From Dirofilaria immitis (lineage: Eukaryota; Nematoda; Chromadorea; Rhabditida; Onchocercidae): a DNA stretch of 64,000 bases. This document shows, piece after piece, positions 1 through 13,749 of the stretch. The number at the start of each line of letters is the position of its first letter. Position 1 is the stretch's first letter. The DNA lies in assembly GCA_024305405.1 (NCBI GenBank), contig JAKNDB010000110.1:3224001-3288000 (forward strand). The letters run 5' to 3'. The position numbers and the translations under genes are program-made. A model generated the notes under the pieces. It searched no databases, was not told the origin of the DNA, and saw nothing but the letters and a program-made list of their open reading frames with translations.

Positions 1-7
1 CTAAAAG

Positions 8-3000
8 CTAATATATCTTAGCCTTTTTTTCAGAAATCCTTTCTCTAATTCTCATTCGCAAATCGTTACCTATTACTGCTCCATCTTCAACTGCTTTTTG
101 CATTCTGCTTAAAGAACCATTTTGAGACAAAATCGTTTTGAGACTGTAACAGTGAGTCTGCAGATATGAAATATATAATATATATATGTATGAATATAAT
201 CATTTCAAAGATTAACTTCACTTTAATATTTCTTTAAAAACTGTTTTTAGAAGAATGAGATGGATGTATTAGAAGTTTCTCGGCAAAAATAATTCTAAGC
301 CAAGAAATAATATGAGCCAAGAGACGCTATACCTCTTCGTTTTGTTACTTCCAGCATCCCATGGTTGGGTATCAAAGTACCTGGATCCATTGTTATTTTC
401 GGCAGTTTGGATAAGCTTATCTTTCAACAAAACAGTATGTATGAGAGGTTTTTCGGCAGTTGTAGTATAAGGTCGACCGCAACTGTTGTAATAAACAAAT
501 AAGCAAAGCCACCCAGCAGCGATGATACCAGCAGCTACGCCAATTACAACTGCTAGAATTTGAATTAAATATTTAAATTTGTAATTTCCTAATAAAAAGA
601 TGAAACTTATTGTATTAGAATAGCTCTTCAACTTTTGATATGATTGCAGATATACTTGTTTATCATATTTGCTCATTTCTTTCGTTGATATATATTATCA
701 GTTGAAAATCATTTCCTCTCTACTTTTAGCCGTTATTATCGCTACAACTTAGACCTTCAAAGTAAAATAAATTATTTGTATTTTTATTTCGACAGACTGT
801 ATCTGTTGTTACCAATTTTATCGCTCTTCCTATACTCTGTTTTAAGAATTCGCACGACAGAAAAAAAAAAAAAAGGGAAATATTGCCTTTATTTTATCAA
901 AATATATTTTAAGAATATTTCTAACTTTATATCGCATGCATTGCGAACAAACAAAAACTTATTGCAAAATAATTACTGCATTAACTATAGGATTTTCTTA
1001 TTTTCTTACACTTACCTACAATCCACCATTGTGATTTTCCATTATCAATTGGTAATACTGCTGAAAAAACAAAAAAGATATATGTTTTCATAAAACAAAT
1101 TCATAGATTAATGCAAATTAAAATTTCATGTTCAATTCGAAAAGCGAAATTCGTTATCGAATTTTGGAAAACTAAGGAAGATATATATTCATAACTGATG
1201 ATTCATTTGAGCTGAGATAATTAGTTATCTAATACATAGATGTAACGCATCCTTTGCATATGGATGGATCATAAAAGTGTAAACTCCAGAAAACTAAAAA
1301 TAGCCAAAGAATTAATGGCTGCAAAAACAAACATCTATAAATAAGCAAAGAAAAGATGGTTAACATAAATTAAGAAACACTGTAATCTGTACTTGTTATC
1401 GATTCAACAGGAATTTTTAATCGTGTAGATATCCGAGAAAGAGATAAGAGCGATAAATCTGATACGACAATCTGTGATTAGAATGTCATTACTTGAAAGA
1501 CAAGCATGAAAACATTTATGTAAAATTAAAGGATCTTATGCTTATCAGTAAAGTCTAATGAAATTGCCATAAAGAAAAGTGAATTTTCCGTACCACGTTA
1601 TATCTTAAGGGAAATAGAAATGGTCAATTCAATCAGTGCAAAAATGTTTTTCGAATACTAAATTACAATGTCTTTCGTAAACAAAAGTTATGCCTTTATA
1701 CAGGTCATTGTTTTTGCTTGGTATTAACAATATTAAATTAAGTGAATATTTAACCTCTGCAGGAATTGGTTGATCGTTGTAAAGTACAACAAATGTCTGT
1801 GTACATGTTCGGATAGAGCAATGTGTTTTAAGTATCTGAAAGTTCAATTTCATATGAATTATTTCACTGATTAATTTTAGGTCATATTATAATTATAATT
1901 TATTTTTCATAAACTAAAATGTTAGTAAGTGCTTTGCTGATTTGCTTTTTTCATCATCAGTTACAGTAATTTTAAATACTATTCATCAATTTATTAAATG
2001 TACTATTAAACGATCTCTATCAAAAGTATTTTTCATCATACCTACTACTATTTTCGTCAGAGAGAGATCAGAGAGTATCATGCTATATACCATCTGATGG
2101 ACATAACATTTCGTTGACATTTTTGCAAAATTATATAAAAGTGATCACAAAATTTTGGAAATTGTAAGACTTTTAGTTTGAGATCAAATTCCTACCAAAC
2201 TTTAGCTATCAACGATTTCAATGAAATTAAAAATAAAATTCATCCCATGCTCTGATTCTTTCAGCTTCACAATTCTACTTTTTTCTTTTCGCATTAATTC
2301 TTTTATTATTTCAAAAATACATTAATAAGGTAGAAATATTTTAAATATCGTATACACAGGTAATATTCAATTTAGTTCAAAATGCTTTCTTATACATTTC
2401 CATCTACGGTAATGTATTTCAGCACAACATGCTTGGTAGAAAAAACTATTATAAGAAAATGATACATATTTGACTAAGACACATATTTATTATATACTGA
2501 ACATGGTCTCGAATTATTTCAACTTTCAAACTTCTGTAATTTCATTAATTTAGATATTAAGTTTCTAGCACTACTACACATTACTTGCTAACTTTTAAGC
2601 AATTTATAATACAAATAATAAAACTATAAAAATTAGTTACATATTATTGTAACTGTTTAAAATTTAAATAAAATTATATTACATTGTTGTATACATAGAT
2701 AATATAACATCATAGTCATTTACAACATTGTAACCTTTTTCATTATTTGCTTCAACAATTTACTATTTGTTTTTAATTTCATGTTCAATTCTAATCAAAT
2801 TAATCTTTTCTTCATCGAACAAATCATCTCTTTCTAACTTTGAAATACACATAATGATGATCATCTTTATGATGTTATGTCTTGTTTTATAACTTCACTT
2901 AAAATACCATCATGGCCAATAAGTAGCTTATAATTATACATTATTATCAGCATTGATATCATCATTTTCATAGTCTCTATCTCAATATCATAATATGCCC

Positions 3001-5678
3001 TGATCATTAACAATAATATAGCAATGTCTAAATTAATTTTAATCACCAGTAACTTTTGTAAAGATAGCAATATTATCGGTTGCTGAAATCCAGGTTAAAG
3101 TCTAGTATCGAACTTGGGTCCATTATAACTAGCTAGGCCTTCATTGATTTTTATTCAGTTCATTGATGCTTATGTGGCATGACGCTACTTTAATGTGTTT
3201 CTGCCATTACTGAATGCGACACATACACAAACATACATATGCATAACCTACATCATTAGCCAAGCAAGCAACCGAATAACACCAATCTTCAAGGTTTATA
3301 CGCTGTTGTAATAATGCATAATCATTTCATTTCTATATGCCAAGATACATGTTTAATTATTCTGTACAAGCTAGTCTACTATGGATATTATTAACTAAAC
3401 TTAATGTGATGTTGTTCTGATAGATCATGCAAATATCAAATATGATCCGTAGAGCAAATCAGTTGATTCTTTTTTCAGTTGATTCTTTTTTTTTTTTTTT
3501 TTAAACATATGTAAGCTTTAATTTATCGTATAGATATTCCTCTTTAATATTATAGTTATTTGTGGTATATTCTAAAGGAATAACATACCTGAACGGAATA
3601 TCATACCTGAACGTTAACACTTCGATTGTTGCAATCTTCAAGAGTTATCTTGTACGGCAAATTAAACGATTGCTTATAATGTTCTGCTTGTTGCATTTCC
3701 ATCGCTTCAATGATAATATTTCGCCATCGATTTTGTCCATCAACAATGTTCTCGACTATTTTTTATCGTCCACATTTAGTGCTGTAATAAATAAGAAATA
3801 TTAGTTATAACATCGTTGACAAGAAATAATTTTTAATAATGTCTTCTTTAAATATTGGACTTCTCTCTATTTACTATTGTGATTTACGATTTATTACGTT
3901 AGAACTCCTAGGCAATCATGTTTAAAACAGTTATTTTGGTACGGTATTAGTTTCTTCTAGCATAACACAAAGTCGGAAATAACCGTGTAGGGGCACTATG
4001 TGGAGTCGTTATAATACGATATCATACTATTGTCTGCTTTTACTCCAATCACCATTAAAGATAGGTTAGTTTATTTTTTAAATATTCAAATTTACTGGCT
4101 ACAATTTGGAACTGTTCTTCATATTGATCACGCAAGTGACCGTCATGATCGCAGTAATAGCATGGAACTGTAGTTGTTGTCCATATCATACTTTCTGGAA
4201 GTACAAATCTTATTTATGAATCAGATAATTAAATGAAAACGTAAAATAGTAAAGTGAGTATCAAAATAGTTGACATTCAGTATTATGTTGTTGTGATTGG
4301 TTAATGAAGTGATTTGCTTAATGTATATTTCAAAAGATTGATAATATATTACGCTAATCGATAAATTATCTTATTTATTCGATTTATTTGTTATTTAATA
4401 TAAAATTAGAAAAAGGTAAGGTAATAAATTTTTAAAATTTAATTATTTTATATCCCAAAACCAATTTTTTTTTTTTTTTTAATGACAATATGTCTTTTAA
4501 AAATCAAATAATGCTTATTTTCATCAAATGAATGCTTCTAAGTTGTTCATTTATTTTTATTTGGAAGGAAATCAAAATCTGTTCATAGACAACTTTTTCA
4601 ATGCATTTTCAATTCTAAAAATGCTCGAAGTGAACAACCAACTTTACATCTCACTTTTTTTTTTTTTTTTCATATATCCTTATCCCTTCCTTTGTCAGAT
4701 ACACTCAAATATAATTAATTCATATCCAATATGCACAAAGGCAAAACTAAAAAGTAGCACTTTTTATGAATTTTATTATATATACATTAAAATGCATATA
4801 TGATATCTCTAATGTCATATTATATTTGACGACCCCAGTAAAAATTATTATTTTTATAAAATAGATGATAACCTTTGATAAGCATATCAATTGTTTGTTA
4901 TTTTGGATGAGAAGAAAAGTATGCTAATTATAAATCTAAAATAGCTACTATTTTTATTTAAATCTTTTACGAAATACCATATCATTGCAAATGCAAATGT
5001 TTGAACATGAACTATCCCCTAGAAGTTAAAGTGCTATTTTATTGCGGATTATCCCGAAATTATTGGAATAATTTCTTCAGATTCTCAAAATGCAAAACTA
5101 TCAAAAATCCTAATATCTTAGTAAATTAAATCATCATATTGGCATATATCTTTTTGCCTTCATTGTTAACTCATTCGAATTTATTTAATGAGAAAAAGAC
5201 AGGGAGAGAGAGAGAGAGAGAAAAAAAAGATCAAGATAAGATGTTAATGAAAGCATCAAAGATCTAAGAATTAATCTGTGATTAAGGAAAGAGTTTCTGT
5301 CATCAATATTTCGACAAACTATACTATCACGAGCATTATCCATCACGAGCATTATCTATCACGAGCATTATCTATCACGAGCATTATCCATCACATTATA
5401 AAAATACTATCAATCTCTTTTAACAAATGGTTAAAAATAATGATAATTTTAGATGGAAAAAAAAAAAAGAGTAATGATTTGCTATTTTTTTTTATACCAT
5501 TCGTTATCTTCTCATCAATTGTATTATTGGTTTCTTCTTCAAATGATTCATTCTGTTGTTTTCGTTGTTGACTGACCACAACACATTTCGCCTGCGCAAC
5601 ATATCCATTTTCTTTTGAAATGTTGATATCGAATAATGCATGAATAATGATAATACTCATCATCGTTACAATCTCCAT
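8..5678 (-). CDS. Unrecognised secreted/type I single-pass membrane protein, seven exons
   Basis: I do not recognise this protein. Seven minus-strand exons fit with GT-AG sites and consistent phase: 5678-5498, 4194-4096, 3781-3607, 1835-1667, 1458-1393, 552-333 and 143-8. The first exon starts with a hydrophobic signal-like stretch (MEIVTMMSIIIIHALF); an upstream in-frame ATG at 5702 is also possible. The presumed extracellular part carries scattered cysteines, including VPCYYCDHDGH in exon 2 and THCSIRTCTQ in exon 4. Exon 6 begins with a transmembrane helix (VVIGVAAGIIAAGWLCLFVYY), followed by a cytoplasmic tail of about 95 residues ending in a basic stretch (RMRIRERISEKKAKIY). Exon 3 needs one extra base at the T run 3759-3764 to stay open. 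Total length would be about 350 residues. The phase agreement across all junctions supports a real gene; the 66-nt exon 5 is the least certain. Function is unknown. Confidence 0.55.
5327..5394. repeat. 16-bp tandem repeat, four copies
   Basis: Four head-to-tail copies of TCACGAGCATTATCYA plus four bases of a fifth. It lies inside the first intron of the minus-strand membrane-protein gene. No spacers separate the copies, so it is a minisatellite and not a CRISPR array. Confidence 0.9.
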
Positions 5679-5702
5679 TATCTTTGTAATGCTATAATAC
5701 AT

Positions 5703-5969
5703 GTTTGTTTTCTCTTTTCTCTTTTTTTTTTTTTTTGCAGAATCTCAAAAAGACAAGAATAACGATAATGCTTATCACAATACTTTTATGGTACTCTTTC
5801 AATTCGAGATTCTCATGGAATCGTAACAGTTTAAATGCCTTAAATGCTATTTTATATCCTGAAATGTATTATAGTTATTCATGAGCTACTTTATCTACAT
5901 TATGAAATGTTTCTCAGGTAGTATCACTCATATTTAATACGAGTATAATTTTTATTCATATAATTAGAC

Positions 5970-6017
<48 letters not shown>

Positions 6018-8369
6018 GCCACATTAAATTTGAACTCTACAGTTCTTTTATTTCATTGAGGATGATGAAATTTATCAATTATTACATGCCGCTAATTGAT
6101 AATATTTGTTTATGATAATTTGCTAATGATTAAAGCGCTTTTCATGTCCTGTCCAAGTTCAAAAGAATGAATACATTTATAGCCTACTGATACAAACAAG
6201 TGTCATTTCATTGTTGTACTTTAAAGATTTGCAGATTTGCACTAATTTTGAAATTACTATTTAGAGAAAAGGTATGATCCATAAACCATATGAAAGCAAA
6301 TAAGTTTATTGAAATAATAGGAGAAATAATTGCTTTAAAACGAAATAATTTTAAAGCAATCTATGCCTGGTAATAAATTGAATAGACTAATAATATGAAT
6401 TATAAAATTAATGAAAAAAAAACTAATGTTGAATAATTCCGTTATTTTTGATTACTAATAATAAAATTGAAAGAAAAAATAAACTGATAGAAGAATGTTT
6501 GAACATTGCTCACGATGGAATTATTTCTCGAGAGTAATTAGAGTGTTAATGTAATGCAAAGTTTTAGATAGAGATATATGGCATGAACAAAACTTACCTT
6601 AGGAAACCTATCACTGTTATATCTAGCAGAAAATAATAGTTTTAATTGATTTACAAAGTTAATAGTTCGAATGAAGGAAGGTGAATAAGGATATCAAAGT
6701 TTAGTGTTCAATAGAGAAAGCCGTTTTGGTGAGGTTGTCATGGTAATTATATGCTAGTGGCATTCTGAGTTTAACGAAATCTTAGAATCTTTGCCAGTTA
6801 CCCAAACAGTGCACCTTATTACGATTTTCTTATTTCTATTACTGCAGTAGCTATGTATTCCAAAAATTTGAACAGAAAACTGTTCACTTTCTTTTTATTT
6901 CATGATACATATAACCTTAACTTATTTTTATATTTGACAGCTTCGTAATAGACAATTTTTGCTTGCGTTTTATCTTAATCAGGTTATTACAAATATTATA
7001 ATCTCATTATCAATATTTGACGCCTTTTTTATTCGTATTTATCACTGCCATTATCATTTGTGATAATTCTTATTTTGAAATGATCTTATAAATTACAACA
7101 CCTGTTTAAATGCATTATAAAACTGTGAAATTAGTATTCAAAAAATATTTCAGACTTTTTGCATGATATTCTTGCACTAGTTTCTTTTTTCGTATTTTTA
7201 TTTCCCAGTTAATTTTTCTTCTACTGCAAAGTAAAGTGGGTCGCATATTTGTGGATAGCTTCTGGTGACTATGTTTTATAATTAGTAGTACTTGAAGAAG
7301 CGCCTGTTTTACATGGCATTTTTCAGCTCACCTAAATTGCTTAAAAGCAAATAAAGAAAAGATTATGCCAGATTAATTTCAATTCGCTAATATCAATGCT
7401 TTGTTTTATTGATCAAATCGTACAAAACTGGAAATCTGATTGCAGTTATTCTTAATCTTCAATATTTGATCAGCAAAATATCTCATTTAACTTAAATCAT
7501 TTCGTACTTTCATCTCCTACTTATATCCTTTTAACCAGGCGCAATTTTATGAGATTTGTGAATGAGAATTGATGAACGCGTTAGCAAAATTAAATGGATC
7601 TCAATGCTTTATTCAGTCACATTTTAAACAAATTTGAAGTGGTTCATTTTCAACTTTATTTCTCATCTATTCACTTATCTCTCTCTATCTCTCTCCTGTA
7701 TTTTATAATGAGAAGCTTTAAATTAAGAATGATCGAGTGAGCATGACAGAGTGCATCACTTTTCCCGTGACATCGTCACCTTCAGGACAATTCGAAATTG
7801 CCGATGCTTCTTCCTAATCAAATAGAACATAGCACTTATTTCCTCTTCTTTCCATCTTCTAATTTCTGCTCTTATATAAAATGTTCAGAATAAAATATCA
7901 TTTTAACAAGACAACTATCAACTCAAATACGTTTGTCAACAGATAAGATTTTATAGAATATGGTGCAAAAGTGTTATTTTTATTTTTCCTTCCGTACAAG
8001 GAAATTCGCTTAATGATAATATAAAATTAACAAATTTTAGTAATTGCATTTTTCTTATGTTTGATATTGTTGAATTAATTAGTTCAGTTGAAAATGTGAA
8101 TCCATTTGGAATTATCAATCTCGAAGAATTGCAGCTGATAACTTCTGTAATTCAATATTATATAAATATATCTAAATAAACATGGTCTATTTAGATAATG
8201 TAGAAAAATAATGAAAAAGAAAATGAAATCTGAAACAGTTGTCTCTTATTCCAAAATGATTTCATATTTCATAGACGATATTTTTTAAAAATCGATTCGT
8301 ACGATTGCTTGTGTAATGATCGTTCTTATAAATGCTTCCTAATAACAGAAAGGCTGATTACGATAAAAT
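5703..8369. other. Gene-free stretch with a CA microsatellite
   Basis: AT-rich DNA upstream of the minus-strand membrane-protein gene. I see no exon with supported splice sites. A (CA)n microsatellite occupies about 5967-6014. A plus-strand pyrimidine tract ending in TTTTGCAG near 5741 resembles a splice acceptor, but no coding frame follows it. Confidence 0.5.
5967..6014. repeat. (CA)n microsatellite
   Basis: An uninterrupted run of alternating C and A preceded by two imperfect units (ACATACATACA). A simple dinucleotide repeat with no coding context. Confidence 0.95.
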
Positions 8370-9371
8370 GTGGAAAACAATACGGTAATATTGATCTATG
8401 GTCATAAAACAGAAAAATTGAGCTCGTTTCATTTTACCTTAACTTTTCTCGGTTTCAATCTTTTTTCTATAATGAAGAAAGCAAGTATGATAACAGAAAC
8501 ATGCGAAGTTTCAATTATGGGAGCAGTTAGTTATATTTGTAGTGTCAGAAAGATAAATCAGGTTAACAACGCAAGAAATGTAGAATTGCTAGAATTGCTA
8601 TTAGTTTCTATTGTCAGCAGAAGACATATTCGATTCAAAAATATCTCCATCCTTCAAAGTGAGATGAATAATACAAATTATTCTCTTTTGTTCTTTATTC
8701 TTAGCCTTTATATTCATATTGTTTTTAGTGTGATATTAGTTGCTCTATGGAAAGATACACAAATTGTCAATTGACCTACACACACCTGTCGAAACAACAA
8801 TTATGAATCGTATGTGGTGGTGTAGTTGGTGTGAGAATAATAATGAACATCGCCGTGCTGATAATGATGAATATAATATTCTTAATGACGATATTGGCAC
8901 ATTGACAAGTTGTAATGCTCCCGGATGCATCCAACTTGTAATTGAGGCTTAGTGTCTTCTCAAATTTGAGGTTAAAACCGATGAAAATACGATAGCAAGT
9001 TGAAAGAAAGCGTGGTGTTGTCTAGATGATTAAATATTTCAAAAGTGAATGAATGGAAAATGGATGGGGACAACAATGATACGAAATGCAAAATGCAGTT
9101 TGCTTGCAATGAATATAGCGTGCTGTTGTACAGAGTGCCTGTTATGTTTGAAGAAGAGAGGAAAAGAATTGAAATTGATGAGATATGAGGTTGTAAGAAA
9201 GTAGTCAAAGGAGCAATTGCAATTACAAAACATGAATGCATCTCGAGAAGCGGAAGAATACGAGTTTCAACGGTAATCAAGTTAGCATATTCTGGATATT
9301 AACTATGAGTGAGCCTTTCAGCCATCTAATCATCGAGGGCATAATATAATAGGAAGATAGCAGGAAGATAG

Positions 9372-9898
9372 CATGGAGTAGTACTAGTAATAGCAGTAGT
9401 AGTAATGGTAGTAGTAATAGTAGTAGTAGTAACAGTAGTGGTAACGGTAGTTGTAGTGGTAGTTGCAGTGGCAGTAGTAGTGGTAGTAGCTGGTAGTGGT
9501 AGTGGCAGTTGTGGTAGTAGCGGTGGTAGCCGGTGCGTGGTGGTGCCGTGGTAGCTGCTGCCGTGGCAGCGGTGGTGGTGGCTGGTGGTCGTTGCTGCCG
9601 CTGCTGGTGGTGGTGGTGCTGCTGCTGGTGGTTGCCGGTGCTGCTGGTGGTATTGGTGCTGCTGCTGGTGGTGCTGTTGCTGCTGCTGCTGCCGCTGCTG
9701 CTGGTGCTGCCGGTGGTGCGTGCAGTTGCGCGCGCCGCGTGCTGCTGTTGCTGGTGCTGTGGTGGTGATGCTGTGGCTGCTGTTGCTGCTGCTGCCGCTG
9801 TTGCTGCTGCTGCAGTTGCAGTCAGTGAAGCAGTTGCTGCTAGCGCTAGCTGCTGCAGTTGCAGCAGTAGCAGTAGCAGTAGCAGTGTAGTTGAGTAG
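9372..9898. repeat. Degenerate GTA/GTG/GCT triplet-repeat block
   Basis: About 530 bp built of trinucleotides that change along its length: AGT/GTA at the left, GTG/GGT in the middle, and GCT/GTT (CTG-like) at the right, ending in CAG and AGT units near 9850-9898. It is far more GC-rich than its surroundings. Long open frames exist in several frames on both strands simply because the triplets contain no stop codons; they read as poly-Val/Ala/Cys on one strand and poly-Ser/Thr/Gln/His on the other. I see no splice sites or flanking exons that would make it coding. Confidence 0.8.
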
Positions 9899-9975
9899 TA
9901 GCATAGTAGTAAGAGATAGCTAGCTAGCCAAGGAGGCAAACAAAGGTGCTGTATTGCTTCGTACACTGAATTCAA

Positions 9976-12851
9976 GCAAGCTTTTCCTAGCTAAAATTTC
10001 ATTTCATAGTGTAAAGTTTTATTTAGTAAATTCGGTGCAATGCTCAAAAGGCTTTCATTCTTAATAAATGCTTCTTATTTTATTCTATACCATTTTAGAA
10101 TTATTATTACTCAGCTCCTTCTTTTCCAAGTTTATTTATTTTATATGCATATCTGCGAGAATCTCCATCGTTTATCTTTTTTTAGCTTCTGAATTAAAAT
10201 GAAATAATGCTTTATAATGTCAATGTTTAGATAGTAGAAAATTCTACAACTTTGATAAGCATACATATTATTTCATAACATTATAATTCATATAATGATA
10301 TTGAACTTCAACCTAAATTTTAGTTATCGATTACATTTATCATACATTTTAATTTTATCTTTTGTCTTCAATATATTAGCCTTTTGTTCATCCAAAAGGA
10401 CTAGTGTACTTTTATTGCTATGGCACATAATTGAATTGTTCGATCAAGTTACTTTTTGAATCAATCAGAATGACAACAGAAGAAAAGAAAGGATCTTACT
10501 ATTTAGCTACTTCATCAGTAACTCGAGATTACACAAAAATCATCATTAATTTTGAGGATATGTTTACTCTTCCACTGCTTAGCAGATACTATTTGGGCAA
10601 CTTCATATTTAGGAGCATTTTCCGAATCCGCCTGAATATTTGACCATTCCTGTTAGAAACTATTTCTTGTTATGTTTATCAATTGCAAACTCTATTTATT
10701 ATTCGATCTCTTTTCTCACTTTTGTTTCACACAATTTTATCACTTAATTTACATTTTCTCTTTCTAATGATAAATCTAATTCTATCATTTTTAAAAGAAA
10801 GTCTTATCTTTCAATTTTTTTTCTTATTGTCTTGTTTATTTTAAGAAAATTGTTACTGTCTATTTTTCATAATAGATTAGACTTATATTAGGCCGAAAAA
10901 TCGCAGATATAAACTTTTATTAATTCATATAGTGCAACTGCATACAATGCAATTTGTTCATATCAAATTATTTAAATTATAATTGAATTATATTGCTTCA
11001 CCTCATTCATATATTTCTTCATTTCGATCAGTTTATCATCATATCCTATATAATATTGCAACTTACTTTTACTTTTTTTTACTGACCTTCCATTCTGACG
11101 ATTTTTTAGAAGTGTCGATACGGATGTTATGTTGAAAGTCAAATAAAAACATGATAGAAGCTATCTTATTAGGTTGTGTGAAAATAATTGCATTTTCAAA
11201 AGTACTTTAGAGCTTCTTTTCCGTCTAACTATCGAGATGGCATCAGCTTTTATTCAATTCACTTTTCATTATACGTCACATTCGATCGAGAAATGACTTG
11301 TTATTATTGCTTGGCATAAAGATGACAATGATTCAAAATGGCGATTTTTCTTGCTTTTCAGCTTATAGGATACTCACTGATCAGATTTTTATCACTTTTC
11401 TATTTTGCTTCAAATATAAAGCAACTATAGAAAGTCGACATTTAGTCCTTTGATAACTTTTTGTTCAATATAAGAAATCGTTGATTACTCTCAATTTCCG
11501 ATCGCCGATCATTGCGCTTCTTAATTCAAGTCTTTTGCTTCTTTGCAAAATCTTTGAATTATTACTTCACTCTTTGTTCGCTAGCAATTCTGGAGCCAAA
11601 TACATTACTATTGTGAGTTTTCCATTATCATTTTGAATTCAAATAAAGAATGTCATCTTAGTTTGGTTTTTGTCTACGGTGATCTTCTTAGTCTAGCATT
11701 ACAAACAGCATTAACAAAATCTACATATATATTAAAAAGGAAGGGAAAATCATTAAAATGATATATCAGATGGATGCATCTATTTGAAAATGCATCCCAG
11801 TATATAAAGTAACAAAGTTTTATAAGGCGAAAAGCGCAATTACTTTTGCGCTAATCGAATTAATGATACATCAGTCAGAAAGCAGCGAAATAAAGCAGTT
11901 TAATATGTTAAAAAGCAGCTTCGAATATTTTTGTTTTCATATCTTGATGGCAAACAAACAAATCCTTAATTGACTGAAGTTTTCCTCAATGCTTCTTACG
12001 TTCCCCAATCGTACTATAACTCCCGGAGTTGAGATATTTCAACTAAAAATTAGCTTTTCTTTAAAGAAATGAATTATAATTAAACGATTTCAATAGATAA
12101 CAAAAAAATAATATGACGATTTTGAATAATGAAAAGGAGAGGTTTGGCAGCAATAGGTTTTCAATGCATCATTAAGCATGAAAGAAGCCTGAAACTGGCT
12201 TAAAATGTCAACAAAATAATAAGTGAGCTAATATGAATTTTCTTTAACTTTCCAATGAATCTACAAGTTAAGTGCATTCGGGAATCATTTCAGTTTTTTC
12301 CTGATGAAGCATTGTGAGCAACAAGGAAATTTATCAATTATTCGTTGAGCTCTCAAAACTTGCTTCTAGAATCGCAATTTTGCTTCATTGTATAAGGAAA
12401 TCTTATTGAGTAATTATACCATCGTTGATTGATTGCATCTTCTCAACTAGCTTCCTAAGTTTAAGTTTAGAGCGCGTAATATTTTTAAAATAAACTTTGA
12501 TTCTATCAAATTTCTTTCTAAACTTTTGAGAATTCTCGAATTTTTCCTAGACGCAGACAATCTAGCCACTAGAGACCACTGTGTCGACATAAAAATGGAT
12601 AATAAAGTGCTAAAAATGGATAGCCAAATGATTCATCTATCAGCATAAAAATTTTGATGATTTTAGATACATATATTTTTATTTCATTCGAAAACATTTT
12701 CAAAACAAAAATCTATTCTATTACAAATTGTCATCTTAAAATTTGTTCATTCGTTATATTTCGTTTCATAATGTCCATTGTTTTTGAAATCTATTCAAAT
12801 GTTGATTATCTAATATATTATTCACAATCCGTTGCAAAAAGTCAATAATAA
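9976..12851. other. Gene-free AT-rich stretch
   Basis: No exon, RNA gene or repeat that I can support. Open frames here are short and lack conserved features. Confidence 0.5.
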
Positions 12852-13077
<226 letters not shown>

Positions 13078-13626
13078 CACGTACGCAAAACTTCAGTTTG
13101 ATTCGTCTGTTTGCAATGGCATCAAAAAGTGATATTAAGGATAAGGATTTATCGATAATGAAATGATGCCAATGTTAACATATTTATATATATGTAGATC
13201 ACTGATAAGAGCTAAGATGAATATTAGCGTCAAAACAGTTTTTACGGCCAAGAAGTAACTAATTATTAGCATCAACAGGGATTAATATTCAAAGAGTTGT
13301 TGAAGTTATTTGTAAATATATATATTTCTGACATTGACATTTGTGGTTGAAGTAGTGGTCAAATTAATGTGTGAAATGAAAGAAATTTATGCCTATGCAA
13401 ACAGCATTTAAGACTTAAGGATGAAATGAGGGTGTAGTAAGGCATGGCAGGACGGAAGGCTTTTGGAGAAGGGAAAGAAGAGGTGAAATAAGTGACGGAA
13501 AGTGGACAAGCATGTTGGAGAGCGATGATGCATATCTGTTCACTCATTGTCGCATACTTAGGAAGGATATTTACCGAGACCAATGCAGGGGATAACTACA
13601 TTGTGTAGGACCAACTGCATTTTATA

Positions 13627-13719
13627 GCTCCTCCTATGATGTTCAGGCCCGTATATGTGGCCCGATAAATTGAGTCAGCCTGATCATCAATGTTCGTCTC
13701 GGGCGCGAGAAGCGATGGG
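13627..13719. repeat. GC-rich imperfect inverted repeat (foldback)
   Basis: Two arms of about 25 bases, 13627-13652 and 13694-13719, are imperfect reverse complements around a loop of about 40 bases. The outer ends (GCTCCTCC against GGAGGAGC) and the inner ends (GCCCG against CGGGC) pair best. The whole 13.61-13.75 kb island, including GGGCGCGAGAAGCGATGGG, is much more GC-rich than its surroundings. It could be a structured RNA gene or a foldback mobile-element remnant. I do not recognise a known RNA family in it. Confidence 0.4.
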
Positions 13720-13749
13720 AGGAGCGGGCTGAGAAGGAGGGTAACAACT

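Noticed and set aside
5327..5394. Regular 16-bp repeats that could suggest a CRISPR array
   Set aside because: The copies abut without spacers and lie in a nematode intron; a minisatellite explains them.
8803..8952. Short frame with a CSWC and a CNAPGC pair (zinc-finger-like)
   Set aside because: No splice partner, no recognisable family, and it lies next to low-complexity DNA.
9277..9975. Long overlapping open frames on both strands
   Set aside because: They come from stop-free triplet repeats; composition is repeat-like in every frame.
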